51,084 nt of DNA from Bacteroidota bacterium (GCA_947457075.1 CANGUG010000017.1:1-51084), one strand, 5' to 3'. Counted from the first letter of the stretch, positions 1 to 7,073 are shown. Translations and numbers: made by a program. Notes: generated by a model from the sequence alone, not told the origin.

Positions 1-876
1 ACTGTCACAGCCTATCCTCCCAATGCAGCTGCAGCTTATTCAAGTGCATGGGCAAATATTACACAAATAGGCTCTTCTGCTATTGTGAATCCTTGGGTAT
101 TAAGTGGTAATGATGTGTATAATACAACAGGAGAAGTTGGTATTGGAACTAATAATCCAACATCTAGGCTAAATATTGCCGGTGGTGGAGTAAAAATAGC
201 ATCAGGTTTGGGAAACTCTTCTAATAGGCCAAGTTTGACAACCACTTCCATTGGAAATTATGAGATAAGAGGTGTGGGAGGTGGAACGCCACAAATCGAT
301 GGTCAGGATGATGGATTTTTAAGATTGTCTGCAGGTGGGGGGACAAGTATAAATACACAAAGTTCTATCGATTTAACTGGTTACTCAATAGTTCCTGACA
401 TGAATAGTAATATAGTTATGCGCACCGCAGGTACTGACCGATTAAGAATTGATCAAACTGGTAACGTAAATATTACGGGAAAATTAAACGTTGGTGACGC
501 GACTGGAAATATTGTTACTAAAGTTTCAGGAAGGGTAACTGCAGGAACTTTTCTAACCATGGATAATTTAAAATTTAGCGTAACAACAGCTGAACCAAGA
601 GGGTTGTGCGTTGCCACTGTTTTTGGCACTAACAATTTGTATGTACATGGTATTTATACAAATGGAAGTGGAAGTATTTCTGCAAGCCGAACTGCTTCTC
701 CGGTAGCATATACTACCACCGCATCTGGATCTGCATTTGGTTGGAGTTTTGGTAATGCTAACGATACAATTATATATCATTTTACGGATGCAGATAATGG
801 TAGAATGTATAGAGTTACTTTAATTATTATGCCTAGTTATATTAATAACTTTATTAGTATTGAAAGGCTATTGTAA
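1..876 (+). CDS. C-terminal part of a fibre-like surface or secreted protein (5' end outside the window)
   Basis: The frame is open from base 1 with no stop before it, so the first in-frame GTG at 85 is not a convincing start and the gene most likely begins outside the window. The visible part is rich in Gly, Ser, Thr and Asn. It carries the motif GEVGIGTNNPTSRLNI, followed later by MRTAGTDRLRIDQTGNVNI. These are hallmarks of Bacteroidota exported proteins related to phage tail-fibre shafts, where such motifs recur between beta-rich segments. No peptidase S74 chaperone domain is seen; the last 110 residues look like a beta-rich head. Function is probably surface attachment or a phage-derived fibre, by analogy only. 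It is the first gene of the AT-rich accessory stretch. Confidence 0.75.
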   Translation, partial: TVTAYPPNAAAAYSSAWANITQIGSSAIVNPWVLSGNDVYNTTGEVGIGTNNPTSRLNIAGGGVKIASGLGNSSNRPSLTTTSIGNYEIRGVGGGTPQIDGQDDGFLRLSAGGGTSINTQSSIDLTGYSIVPDMNSNIVMRTAGTDRLRIDQTGNVNITGKLNVGDATGNIVTKVSGRVTAGTFLTMDNLKFSVTTAEPRGLCVATVFGTNNLYVHGIYTNGSGSISASRTASPVAYTTTASGSAFGWSFGNANDTIIYHFTDADNGRMYRVTLIIMPSYINNFISIERLL

Positions 877-902
877 ATTAGATTGAAATTTTCTTTCCTA
901 AG

Positions 903-1277
903 TTATTCAAGAGGCTTAAAACTTTTTTTGGTAAAGACTAACTTAAAATCCTTTACTTGGTTTTTACAATCAAATGCATTCAATACAAGGGTGTTTTTTG
1001 AGATGTCAAAATCATAGCCACAAGTATCTGTTGAGAATTCGTACCATGTTTTACCAGGAGTATCACTATGCCTTGGGGCTCTTCTCATTTCTGCCATACC
1101 GGTTTGCTTTTTTAATCCTTGTTTGTTGATAAGGGTGACTTCAATAGTTTCTGGATTTCTAATAATAACTAAGCTGTGTGTTTTATTTTCATATTCATAA
1201 GTGCCTTCTGATAGTTCTTGTGAAAATGCGGCAAAAGCTACATTCAAAAATAGGAGTGTAAGGAAGATCTTTTTCAT
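903..1277 (-). CDS. small secreted protein of unknown function
   Basis: This 124-residue protein starts with a clear Sec signal peptide (Met-Lys-Lys, hydrophobic core, likely cleavage after AAFSQ). The mature part is short and beta-prone, with two cysteines (in TCGYDF and FDCKNQ) that could form a disulfide in the periplasm. I do not recognise the family. It converges on the fibre-like gene, with 26 bases between the two stops. It is one of several small exported proteins in this part of the window. Confidence 0.6.
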   Translation of the reverse strand: MKKIFLTLLFLNVAFAAFSQELSEGTYEYENKTHSLVIIRNPETIEVTLINKQGLKKQTGMAEMRRAPRHSDTPGKTWYEFSTDTCGYDFDISKNTLVLNAFDCKNQVKDFKLVFTKKSFKPLE

Positions 1278-1299
1278 ATTAATATATATTATAATCTAA

Positions 1300-1370
1300 A
1301 TTAATAAAAAAAGGGGTAACTACTGAATTTTATTTCAATTGTTACCCAAAGCGCTGAAAAGGGGTGAAGA
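1300..1370 (-). repeat. partial copy of the tRNA-linked hairpin repeat
   Basis: On the minus strand this segment contains GCGCTTTGGGTAAC, which matches the conserved GCTTTGGGT core found after tRNA-Lys, tRNA-Cys and tRNA-Leu. The core adjoins an inverted repeat, GGGTAAC at about 1305 paired with GTTACCC at 1341. The other modules of the repeat are missing, so this is a degenerate or fragmentary copy at best. Confidence 0.4.
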
Positions 1371-1377
1371 TGTTTCT

Positions 1378-1407
1378 TTTGTTTTCAATAGGTTGAATAT
1401 ATTTTTG
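1378..1407 (+). promoter_or_regulatory. Bacteroidota-type promoter
   Basis: TTTG at 1378-1381, an 18-base spacer and TATTTTTG at 1400-1407 match the -33/-7 consensus of the Bacteroidota primary sigma factor. Transcription would start near 1412, giving the DUF1311 gene at 1507 an AT-rich leader of about 95 bases. Confidence 0.5.
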
Positions 1408-1506
1408 AATAAGCGGCTCTTTTTATATTAAAAAAAACGTATATTTATATTGGTTTTACATGAGTATCAACTATCGTATTATTTACTATTTATAATTATA
1501 TAGGCT

Positions 1507-1911
1507 ATGAAAAAAATATGTTTTCTTTTAATGTTATCATTTAGCATTACAACATTATATGCTCAATCTCAATCAGAAATGAATAATGAGGCGTTAAATA
1601 GTTATAAAAAAGTTGACAATGAATTAGGGGTGGTCTATCAACGTATTTTAAAAAAATATGAAAAAAATACAAAGTTCATTGATGCACTTAGGGCTTCAGA
1701 AAGATTATGGATTCAATTCAGAGATGCAGAAGTTAAAATGTTGTTGCCTTCCGATAATCCAAGATTGACTTATGGTAGCATGTATTCAATGATGTATTAC
1801 GGATATCTTGAGAAATTGACCCGTACAAGACTTAAGCAGTTGCAAATTTGGGCAAATCCAAAACAACAGGACATGCAGGGTAGTATTGGAGATTATGAAG
1901 GGGAGTATTAG
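1507..1911 (+). CDS. DUF1311 / LprI-like secreted protein
   Basis: The 134-residue protein has a signal peptide (cleavage likely after TLYAQ) and one alpha-helical domain of the DUF1311 type. The diagnostic pattern is an N-terminal MNNEALNSYKKVDNELGVVY segment, then an alpha-helical stretch ending in ASERLWIQFRDAE. The family includes mycobacterial LprI, a lysozyme inhibitor, but most members have no proven role. It most likely acts in the periplasm. The usual family cysteines are not obvious here. A hairpin from the tRNA-linked repeat family begins four bases after the stop. Confidence 0.75.
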   Translation: MKKICFLLMLSFSITTLYAQSQSEMNNEALNSYKKVDNELGVVYQRILKKYEKNTKFIDALRASERLWIQFRDAEVKMLLPSDNPRLTYGSMYSMMYYGYLEKLTRTRLKQLQIWANPKQQDMQGSIGDYEGEY

Positions 1912-1914
1912 TGG

Positions 1915-1955
1915 TGGATTGTCGGCTTCGTTTTACTGCGCTGACTTCTCTTTCG
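1915..1955 (-). repeat. truncated copy of the tRNA-linked hairpin repeat
   Basis: Only the last module is present: GTCGGC at 1921-1926 pairs with GCTGAC at 1940-1945 around the loop TTCGTTTTACTGC. The loop is nearly identical to those at 5646-5670 and 6713-6737. It lies just 3' of the DUF1311 gene and might slow transcription, but no T-tract follows it. Confidence 0.65.
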
Positions 1956-2022
1956 TATAATGCAAACTCTTAGCACTTTGAAGATATTTCCATTATTTAT
2001 AATCAATATTAGTATTAACTTA

Positions 2023-2030
2023 TATATTTG
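2023..2030 (+). promoter_or_regulatory. -7 promoter element (TATATTTG)
   Basis: An exact TAnnTTTG element lies 37 bases before the lipoprotein start at 2067. No good TTTG was found at the -33 distance, so the support is partial. Confidence 0.35.
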
Positions 2031-2066
2031 AATTACTATTAATCTATTGATTTTAAACTCACAATT

Positions 2067-2432
2067 ATGAAAAATTTCAAATTTTTGTTTTTTGCTTTTA
2101 CTATTTTAATCGGGTTGTTTTTTAATGGCTGTGATATTATAGGCAATTCTGAATTGAATGGTACATATGAAATGTACATGTCAAGTGTATATGATTCTGA
2201 AAGGTTATTAAAGTTTGGAGATAAAACATATGAATTCTCCAATGGTAAAATCAAATATTTAAATAGCAGAGGTATAGAAAACGAAGGGAATTTTAAAGTT
2301 AAAGATAAAGATCATGTTATAATCAAAACAGATGACATGAAAGAATCAAAATATGAAATACATCGTGATCAAAAAGGAGAGGTTAAAGAGCTTTATGATC
2401 CAGTAGGTTTTTATTATATTAAAGTAGAATAG
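2067..2432 (+). CDS. small lipoprotein of unknown function
   Basis: The 121-residue product opens with a lipoprotein signal (hydrophobic stretch, then FFNGC with the lipid-acceptor Cys at about residue 22). The remainder is charged and beta-prone, with ELNGTYEM and NEGNFKVKDKDHVII segments. Such NGTYE...G.FK patterns are common in small Bacteroidota lipoproteins of lipocalin-like or unknown fold. No catalytic motif is visible. The membrane protein gene at 2492 follows 59 bases later on the same strand. Confidence 0.65.
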   Translation: MKNFKFLFFAFTILIGLFFNGCDIIGNSELNGTYEMYMSSVYDSERLLKFGDKTYEFSNGKIKYLNSRGIENEGNFKVKDKDHVIIKTDDMKESKYEIHRDQKGEVKELYDPVGFYYIKVE

Positions 2433-2491
2433 CTTTATTTAGTATTAAAATTTTACAAAACTAATTAGAAGATAATTTAATAACAAATTAC

Positions 2492-2812
2492 ATGAAAGAT
2501 AAGCAAGTAGAAGAAATTAGAAATGCATTTTTTAAACTAAGTGTAGGTCATATTATGCAGGCTTTTGCATATATAGTCTTGTTGAGTTTAATGATTATAG
2601 TATACTTTAACACTACTGAAACTGCTCAAAATTTATCTGCAACTAATTTCACTGTTACTAATTTGGAAGAGGTGGGAACTAAATTAAAGGATACTATTGA
2701 TTTAATAAAATATGTTACTATTGCTTCACTAATCATCTTGGTAATTAGTACCTTCTATCTATCTACAATTAATGTTAGAATAATTGAAGATATAAAAGAA
2801 GAGGGCAAATAA
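2492..2812 (+). CDS. small two-helix membrane protein
   Basis: The 106-residue protein has two predicted transmembrane helices, at about residues 20-38 and 74-93. Between them is a polar loop of about 35 residues with several Thr and Asn. Both ends are charged and probably cytoplasmic. I recognise no family. It may be co-transcribed with the lipoprotein upstream. It converges on the next gene with 20 bases between stops. Confidence 0.6.
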   Translation: MKDKQVEEIRNAFFKLSVGHIMQAFAYIVLLSLMIIVYFNTTETAQNLSATNFTVTNLEEVGTKLKDTIDLIKYVTIASLIILVISTFYLSTINVRIIEDIKEEGK

Positions 2813-2832
2813 TTTATTGGCACTTTTAGAAA

Positions 2833-3174
2833 TTATTTATCTTTTAAAGTACTCGCTGTCAATAAACTAACCAATTCAATAGTTAGTATTATCATAAAAA
2901 TAAAAATCGCAATATTGCCATTTATTTTTTCTGAAGAAACAAGTGCGCATGTAAATCTCCCTAAACCTGTTAAGGAAAAGAATATTGTAAAGCCAATTTT
3001 AAACCCATCTGCAATACGGCGACTGTTATATGAAAGATAAATCAAAGATGATGTCAAAAGGATACTAAAATCTGATAGCCCTACATTAAATGAATTGTAT
3101 GAAGTAAAGATAACACCTGCTGTCGTATTGATTAACAATAGGAGTGAACTGAAAAGTAAAAGACTTTTTTTCAT
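2833..3174 (-). CDS. small membrane protein of unknown function
   Basis: The 113-residue protein is strongly hydrophobic, with about four possible transmembrane helices (near residues 4-24, 32-48, 58-78 and 88-107). Its start overlaps no neighbour and codon use is as AT-rich as in the surrounding genes. No family was recognised. It lies downstream of the zinc-ribbon cassette on the same strand, 36 bases after it, so it could be the last gene of that transcript. Confidence 0.55.
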   Translation of the reverse strand: MKKSLLLFSSLLLLINTTAGVIFTSYNSFNVGLSDFSILLTSSLIYLSYNSRRIADGFKIGFTIFFSLTGLGRFTCALVSSEKINGNIAIFIFMIILTIELVSLLTASTLKDK

Positions 3175-3210
3175 GTAAATCTAATTTTAAGTAATAGCAA
3201 TGTGTTAAAT

Positions 3211-3606
3211 TTAATTTATTCTAAAAATAATTGGTTTGTCAAAATGTATGATACCCCAAAAGTTCTTTTTCCATGTAATTCTGTACTTCTTACTTGAATA
3301 ATCAAAATGCGGATTTTCAACTATTTTATGTAATGTTTTTCCATTATCTAGAGAGACCGAGATATCAGGTTTAATATTTGAAAAACAATAATCAAAATTG
3401 CAACCTTGGTAAATGAAAAATTCTAAAACCATTATCTTATCAACAAAAACCATGAGCTTATTTTTTTTGGCAAAATATTTGCCGTCGTCAAAATAAAAAT
3501 TAATGCAGTATTCATAAGTTAATTCAGAAATCATCAAATTATGTCCACACCATTCACAGGTTTGTATGTTATCTTCATTAGGATTTTTACATGTAGGGCA
3601 AGTCAT
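3211..3606 (-). CDS. small protein with N-terminal zinc ribbon (cassette member)
   Basis: Residues 3-20 form a zinc ribbon of the type CPTCKNPN...CEWCG, spacing C-x2-C-x10-C-x2-C. The remaining 110 residues are a soluble, aromatic-rich, beta-prone region without recognised motifs. The same ribbon occurs at the C-terminus of the two neighbouring cassette proteins, so the domain order is reversed here. The start lies three bases after the stop of the previous gene, which indicates tight co-transcription. The ribbon probably mediates protein-protein or membrane-complex contacts rather than catalysis, but this is inference. Confidence 0.7.
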   Translation of the reverse strand: MTCPTCKNPNEDNIQTCEWCGHNLMISELTYEYCINFYFDDGKYFAKKNKLMVFVDKIMVLEFFIYQGCNFDYCFSNIKPDISVSLDNGKTLHKIVENPHFDYSSKKYRITWKKNFWGIIHFDKPIIFRIN

Positions 3607-3609
3607 AAA

Positions 3610-4026
3610 TTATATTATTTGATTTCCGCACCACTCACACAATCTTATTTTTTTTGTATTAGGGTTTTTGCAAATAGGGCAAATTATTGGAATTTGAATA
3701 TGATTTTCGGTTGATGTATTTTGATTATTATATTTATTGTTTACAAAATTAATAATCTCTATAGCTTTGGCATTTTTAGAAAGGTCATTTCTTGCTGCAA
3801 TAATTAACCAACCGAATATTAAAATAAAAAAAAGAATAAAATCACCAAAATCTGCTACTCTTCCTAATTTAATTTCTTTACCTGATATCGATAAATAAAA
3901 ATTAACATCACTTGAATTTATATAAATTAAATTACGATTAATTTTTATATTGTAATTTTTAAAATATTCACTTAAAGCTTCCTTTAGTTCTGTTTGACTT
4001 ATGTGATTTTGTATGTTTGTCTTCAT
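3610..4026 (-). CDS. membrane-anchored protein with C-terminal zinc ribbon (cassette member)
   Basis: The 138-residue product has an N-terminal soluble segment of about 60 residues. A hydrophobic stretch at about residues 62-77 (FILFFILIFGWLIIAA) can span the membrane or dip into it. The C-terminal ribbon is CPICKNPN...CEWCG. The N-terminal segment resembles that of the 4046-4417 product in length and helix-strand pattern, which suggests paralogy. It lies 19 bases downstream of that gene. The arrangement would place the ribbon and the SPFH partner on the cytoplasmic face, an inference. Confidence 0.7.
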   Translation of the reverse strand: MKTNIQNHISQTELKEALSEYFKNYNIKINRNLIYINSSDVNFYLSISGKEIKLGRVADFGDFILFFILIFGWLIIAARNDLSKNAKAIEIINFVNNKYNNQNTSTENHIQIPIICPICKNPNTKKIRLCEWCGNQII

Positions 4027-4045
4027 GTGATTTATTTTAAAATAA

Positions 4046-4417
4046 TTATGCTATTTTATTTCCACACCACTCACAAATTCTTAATTTATTCGGATTAGGA
4101 CATTTACATGATGGGCAAGTAATTGGTGTTTCAATTCCATCATTAAACTCCAAAAGTTTATTTTCAATATAATCTTTAAGTTTTAATGAAATTTCTTGTG
4201 CTTTAACTTTCATTTCGAAGGTTCTATTCCAAATTGCTTTTTGAGGAAATACTTCAATCAAGTTTGGTTTTTTTAGCCAAATTGTATATTTAATTGGATC
4301 TTTAATATCAAGCGTTATAAATGGGCCTTCAATTAAGCTAAGTGAATCAGGATAGCAAGTTTTTACTTTTACTAGTAATTCATTTATTGATAGTGTTTTT
4401 GATATATTAATTATCAT
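4046..4417 (-). CDS. small protein with C-terminal zinc ribbon (cassette member)
   Basis: The 123-residue protein has a soluble alpha/beta N-terminal part and a C-terminal ribbon CPSCKCPN...CEWCG with the same C-x2-C-x10-C-x2-C spacing as its two neighbours. An extra Cys follows the first pair. No transmembrane helix is seen. Its ATG overlaps the stop of the SPFH gene by four bases (ATGA), typical of translational coupling, so the two products are probably made in step and act together. Confidence 0.7.
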   Translation of the reverse strand: MIINISKTLSINELLVKVKTCYPDSLSLIEGPFITLDIKDPIKYTIWLKKPNLIEVFPQKAIWNRTFEMKVKAQEISLKLKDYIENKLLEFNDGIETPITCPSCKCPNPNKLRICEWCGNKIA

Positions 4418-5517
4418 TTTAACTTGTTTAGCAATTCTTTTTTCATAAAGGCTAATTCTTCCTCCGATATCTTACCCGAAGCATGTAGATTAGCAATTTG
4501 ATCAATTCTTGATACTATTCCACTATATAATTCTAAAGGTGATGTATTATTAAGATTAGAATTTAATTGATTGGAGTTTGAACTGGAAGTTTGGGTAGTA
4601 TTTAAAGCATCTTTCATTTGGATTGCCATTTGACTTGCCATCTGCATTTGAATTATCATCGCCATCAAGCTACTTCCTTCTCCTGCTCCGCCTCCCATAT
4701 TTTTTGCAATCTCCTGTTGTGTTTTATAACTTTCTTCTACTTTGAAAACGTCGAGATTTTCACTTCTTCTTGCAAGTCGCTTTTTTTCTTCGGTATCTGC
4801 TATTTTAATTCTGCGAAATTCTTCTCTAGTTGTTTTAACATTTGGGTCATCGTCAATAACGGGGATAGCCTCAATGTTAAACAATTCCAATTTCAATCCA
4901 AATGCATTAAAAGCATCCGTCAATGTGAATTTGACTGATGTAGCAACATCTGAAACAATGGACTCAAGCTCAAATGGACTTTTTTCTTGTTCCTTGGCTA
5001 TTTTAGTTATTGCCGTTTTTGTTGTTTCATTTATAACACCTCTGAAATATTTCGTTAAGGTGCTGGTTTCTATATCAGGAACGGTTCCAACGATTTTATT
5101 TAAAAAAACTTTACTATCACTAACAGATATAGCAAAACTTCCTCTGCAGTTTACAGGTATTGGAGTGAGAAAATTTGGCTCTGTCATATTAAACGGTATC
5201 AAGCCAAACTTAGCATCCATTGAAACTGACTTGTTTATAAAATATACTTCCGCTTTAAATGGACTATCACCACCAAAGGCTAATCCTATTATTCCAGATA
5301 GAATAGGTAGATTTTTTGAAGATAGGGTATGTGTGCCTGGGCCAAAAACATCAAGCAATTGACCTCCTTTAATAAAACAAGCTTCCTGAGATTGGTTGAC
5401 AACTAGCTGAGTGCCATATCGTAATTCCTCTTCGCGAGATTCATTAGAAGTTGACCTCCATTTCCAAACTAATACATTATTAGGTCCGTCATATTTTAGT
5501 ACATCTATAATTGCCAT
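4414..5517 (-). CDS. SPFH-domain protein of the YdjI/virion-core type with C-terminal SHOCT motif
   Basis: The first 230 residues match the pattern of YdjI-like SPFH proteins: LVWKWRS near the start, then GTQLVVNQSQEACFIKGGQL, VFGPGTHTLSS, an AEVYFINKS strand and a repeated helix-strand SPFH core. Residues 235-300 are helical and charged, then Met- and Gln-rich. A low-complexity Ser/Asn linker leads to a SHOCT-type segment at about 330-367 (LHASGKISEEELAFMKKELL). SPFH proteins form oligomeric membrane scaffolds. In Bacillus subtilis YdjI works with the ribbon protein YdjG and PspA in envelope stress. It heads a four-gene minus-strand cassette; no PspA is present. Confidence 0.85.
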   Translation of the reverse strand: MAIIDVLKYDGPNNVLVWKWRSTSNESREEELRYGTQLVVNQSQEACFIKGGQLLDVFGPGTHTLSSKNLPILSGIIGLAFGGDSPFKAEVYFINKSVSMDAKFGLIPFNMTEPNFLTPIPVNCRGSFAISVSDSKVFLNKIVGTVPDIETSTLTKYFRGVINETTKTAITKIAKEQEKSPFELESIVSDVATSVKFTLTDAFNAFGLKLELFNIEAIPVIDDDPNVKTTREEFRRIKIADTEEKKRLARRSENLDVFKVEESYKTQQEIAKNMGGGAGEGSSLMAMIIQMQMASQMAIQMKDALNTTQTSSSNSNQLNSNLNNTSPLELYSGIVSRIDQIANLHASGKISEEELAFMKKELLNKLK

Positions 5518-5635
5518 ATACTTTGTTATGTTTATTAATTAAAAATATCATATTTTTTCAATTTTAACAATATAATTAATAATTCTAAGTAGAATGTAAA
5601 TAATCTGTTCTTTTTCGATGAGTTGTTACCCCTTG

Positions 5636-5825
5636 ATTCGAGTTTGTCGGCTTCGTTTCACTGCGCCGACTTCTTCTCCGAACTGATCTAACCAAAACAT
5701 TTAAAAGCAATAAGTTATGTTGTTTTTAATATACTCATTTGTTTATCAAGTATGCTTGTTTATAGGTGGGATTGTCTGCTTCGTTTTACTGTACATTTGC
5801 CATACGCATTGAACTAACTAAAAAC
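5636..5825 (-). repeat. two degenerate copies of the tRNA-linked hairpin repeat, not beside a tRNA
   Basis: Read on the minus strand, the block follows the terminator at 5826-5855. It holds a degraded copy (ACGAAGCAGACAATCCCACC), the linker TATAAACAAGCATACTTGAT, an inner hairpin remnant and a GTTTTGGTTAGATCAGTTCGG segment. A perfect end hairpin follows (GTCGGC 5646-5651 with GCCGAC 5665-5670). Order and linkers match the block 3' of tRNA-Lys at 6558-6850, so the two blocks probably arose by duplication. It fills most of the 368-base gap between the SPFH and lipoprotein genes; I see no gene in it. Confidence 0.75.
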
Positions 5826-5855
5826 AAAAAAGCCCCGACTTGCGTCGGAGCTTTT
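5826..5855 (-). terminator. intrinsic terminator, duplicate of the tRNA-Lys terminator
   Basis: An 11-bp stem with a GCAA loop is followed on the minus strand by a T-tract. Twenty-nine bases are identical to the terminator of tRNA-Lys at 6851-6879. Here it ends the lipoprotein gene at 5886-6464. Confidence 0.85.
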
Positions 5856-5885
5856 GAACTAAAAGTTGAAATTCATTTAGTATAA

Positions 5886-6464
5886 TTACAATTTTGCTAA
5901 TTCAGACTCAAAAGAGTTTGAATTTATTTTGAAATTATAAGAACTACTATATTTATCTGTAATCACTACTTTAATTTCTCCGTCATTCTTTGTAATAAAT
6001 TCTTTTAATTTATTATAGTCGCTTCCTGAAATAGATAATCCACCTTGTTTATCCCAATCGCCTGTAATTGATATACTAATGTCAGTTCCATCTGACTTTT
6101 TCATTTTCATTTTTCCGCCTCCACCAATAAATTTTGCAGCTGGTTTGTCATCACTATATTCGTGTAATAAAATACCTGCTTTATTTTTAGTGAATAACAA
6201 TTCTACAAATAAGTGTGATCCAGAAGTTGCTGAATTTGAAAATGTACCATAAGTTGATAAATAAGCACATTTAACGCCACTTGCTTCTCCAAACTCATCA
6301 AGTAATTCCTTACTTACCCATTTATCACCATCTGCAGTTGTTGATTCTTCTTTTGTTGATTCTTTTGTTGATGTTATTTCTGAAGTGGCTGATTCAGTTT
6401 TTTTATTTTTTCCACCACAAGAAACTAAAGTAAAAAGAAATAAAATTGCTAATAAGTTTTTCAT
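5886..6464 (-). CDS. lipoprotein of unknown function
   Basis: The 192-residue product begins with a lipoprotein signal ending LVSCGGK (lipid Cys at residue 16). A 30-residue Ser/Thr/Glu/Lys linker is typical of surface or periplasmic lipoproteins. The folded part (about residues 47-192) contains KWVSKELLDEFGEASGVKC, a Gly-rich GGGGKMKMKKSDGTDI segment and a TGDWDKQGGLSISG turn; no known family was recognised. The gene is bracketed by two blocks of the tRNA-linked repeat and followed by a copy of the tRNA-Lys terminator. This suggests it was inserted into, or carried along with, a duplicated tRNA 3' region. Confidence 0.65.
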   Translation of the reverse strand: MKNLLAILFLFTLVSCGGKNKKTESATSEITSTKESTKEESTTADGDKWVSKELLDEFGEASGVKCAYLSTYGTFSNSATSGSHLFVELLFTKNKAGILLHEYSDDKPAAKFIGGGGKMKMKKSDGTDISISITGDWDKQGGLSISGSDYNKLKEFITKNDGEIKVVITDKYSSSYNFKINSNSFESELAKL

Positions 6465-6557
6465 TTTTTTTGTTTTAAAGTATTTTAAAATGTATTAGCA
6501 ATATACATTAAAAATTCTATTTATATTTATATTTTTTAAGGTCTTAATGAATTTTTA

Positions 6558-6850
6558 GGTAGAGGGATTGTCGGCTTCGTAGAAGTAATTGCACTTATTC
6601 ATCAGACGCTCGTTCGCGTCTTCTTCTAACCCAAAGCGTTTAAAAGCAACTGGTTGTGTTGCTTTTGTTATACTCTTTTGTTTATTAAATATACTTGTTT
6701 ATAGGAGGGATTGTCGGCTTCGTTTCACTGCGCCGACTTCCCCTCCGAATTGATCTAACCCAAAGCTCCTTAAAGCAACACGATGTGTTGCTTTTGCTTT
6801 TTTCATGCTCATCCGCTCAATCAAGCAAGCTTGTTTCGCGGCTTTGCATA
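6558..6850 (-). repeat. tandem copies of the multi-hairpin repeat 3' of tRNA-Lys
   Basis: On the minus strand, directly after the tRNA-Lys terminator, come these modules. First is a segment with CGCGAAACAAGCTTGCTTGA. Next is an inner hairpin, AAAGCAACAC paired with GTGTTGCTTT around ATC. The core GCTTTGGGTTA follows, then the end hairpin GTCGGC-GCAGTGAAACGAA-GCCGAC (6713-6737). A linker follows, then a second copy with inner stem AAAAGCAAC/GTTGCTTTT and core CGCTTTGGGTTA (6630-6638). The two cores lie 128 bases apart. This explains most of the 416-base gap; no gene is seen in it. Confidence 0.8.
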
Positions 6851-6879
6851 AAAAAAGCCCCGACTTGCGTCGGAGCTTT
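6851..6879 (-). terminator. intrinsic terminator of tRNA-Lys
   Basis: An 11-bp stem (AAAGCTCCGAC/GTCGGGGCTTT) with a GCAA loop and a minus-strand T-tract begins two bases after the mature tRNA 3' end. Confidence 0.85.
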
Positions 6880-6880
6880 G

Positions 6881-6953
6881 TGATCCCGCTGGGACTCGAA
6901 CCCAGGGCCCATACATTAAAAGTGTATTGCTCTACCAACTGAGCTACGGAATC
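6881..6953 (-). tRNA. tRNA-Lys (anticodon TTT)
   Basis: The minus strand folds as a complete 73-base tRNA. Acceptor GATTCCG pairs with CGGGATC (one T-G), discriminator A. D arm is GCTC...GAGC, anticodon stem ATACA/TGTAT with loop CTTTTAA, T arm CTGGG-TTCGAGT-CCCAG. CCA is not encoded. It marks the border between the AT-rich accessory stretch and the housekeeping region. Confidence 0.95.
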
Positions 6954-6979
6954 TGACCGTTTTCCCGTTTAAGGGAGTG

Positions 6980-7010
6980 CAAAAATAAGGATAAAATAAA
7001 ACTATCCAAA
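6980..7010 (-). promoter_or_regulatory. promoter of tRNA-Lys
   Basis: On the minus strand TTTG (7007-7010), a 19-base spacer and TATTTTTG (6980-6987) give an exact match to the Bacteroidota consensus. Predicted transcription start is near 6975, about 22 bases before the mature tRNA. Confidence 0.75.
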
Positions 7011-7073
7011 TAAATAGGTACTTTTATTTTCAACATGGATTTTGTCTTGTAAGTGATTCATCTTCAATTTAGA

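Noticed and set aside
4618..5362. Long plus-strand open frames opposite the SPFH gene
   Set aside because: They are antisense shadows of a well-supported SPFH gene and show no recognisable domain.
6695..6938. Open frames on both strands across the tRNA-Lys and its repeat block
   Set aside because: They overlap the tRNA, its terminator and the hairpin repeat, and have no protein-like composition.
6881..6953. tRNA-Lys as attachment site of a classical integrative element
   Set aside because: I found no second copy of the tRNA 3' end in the window and no integrase gene nearby.
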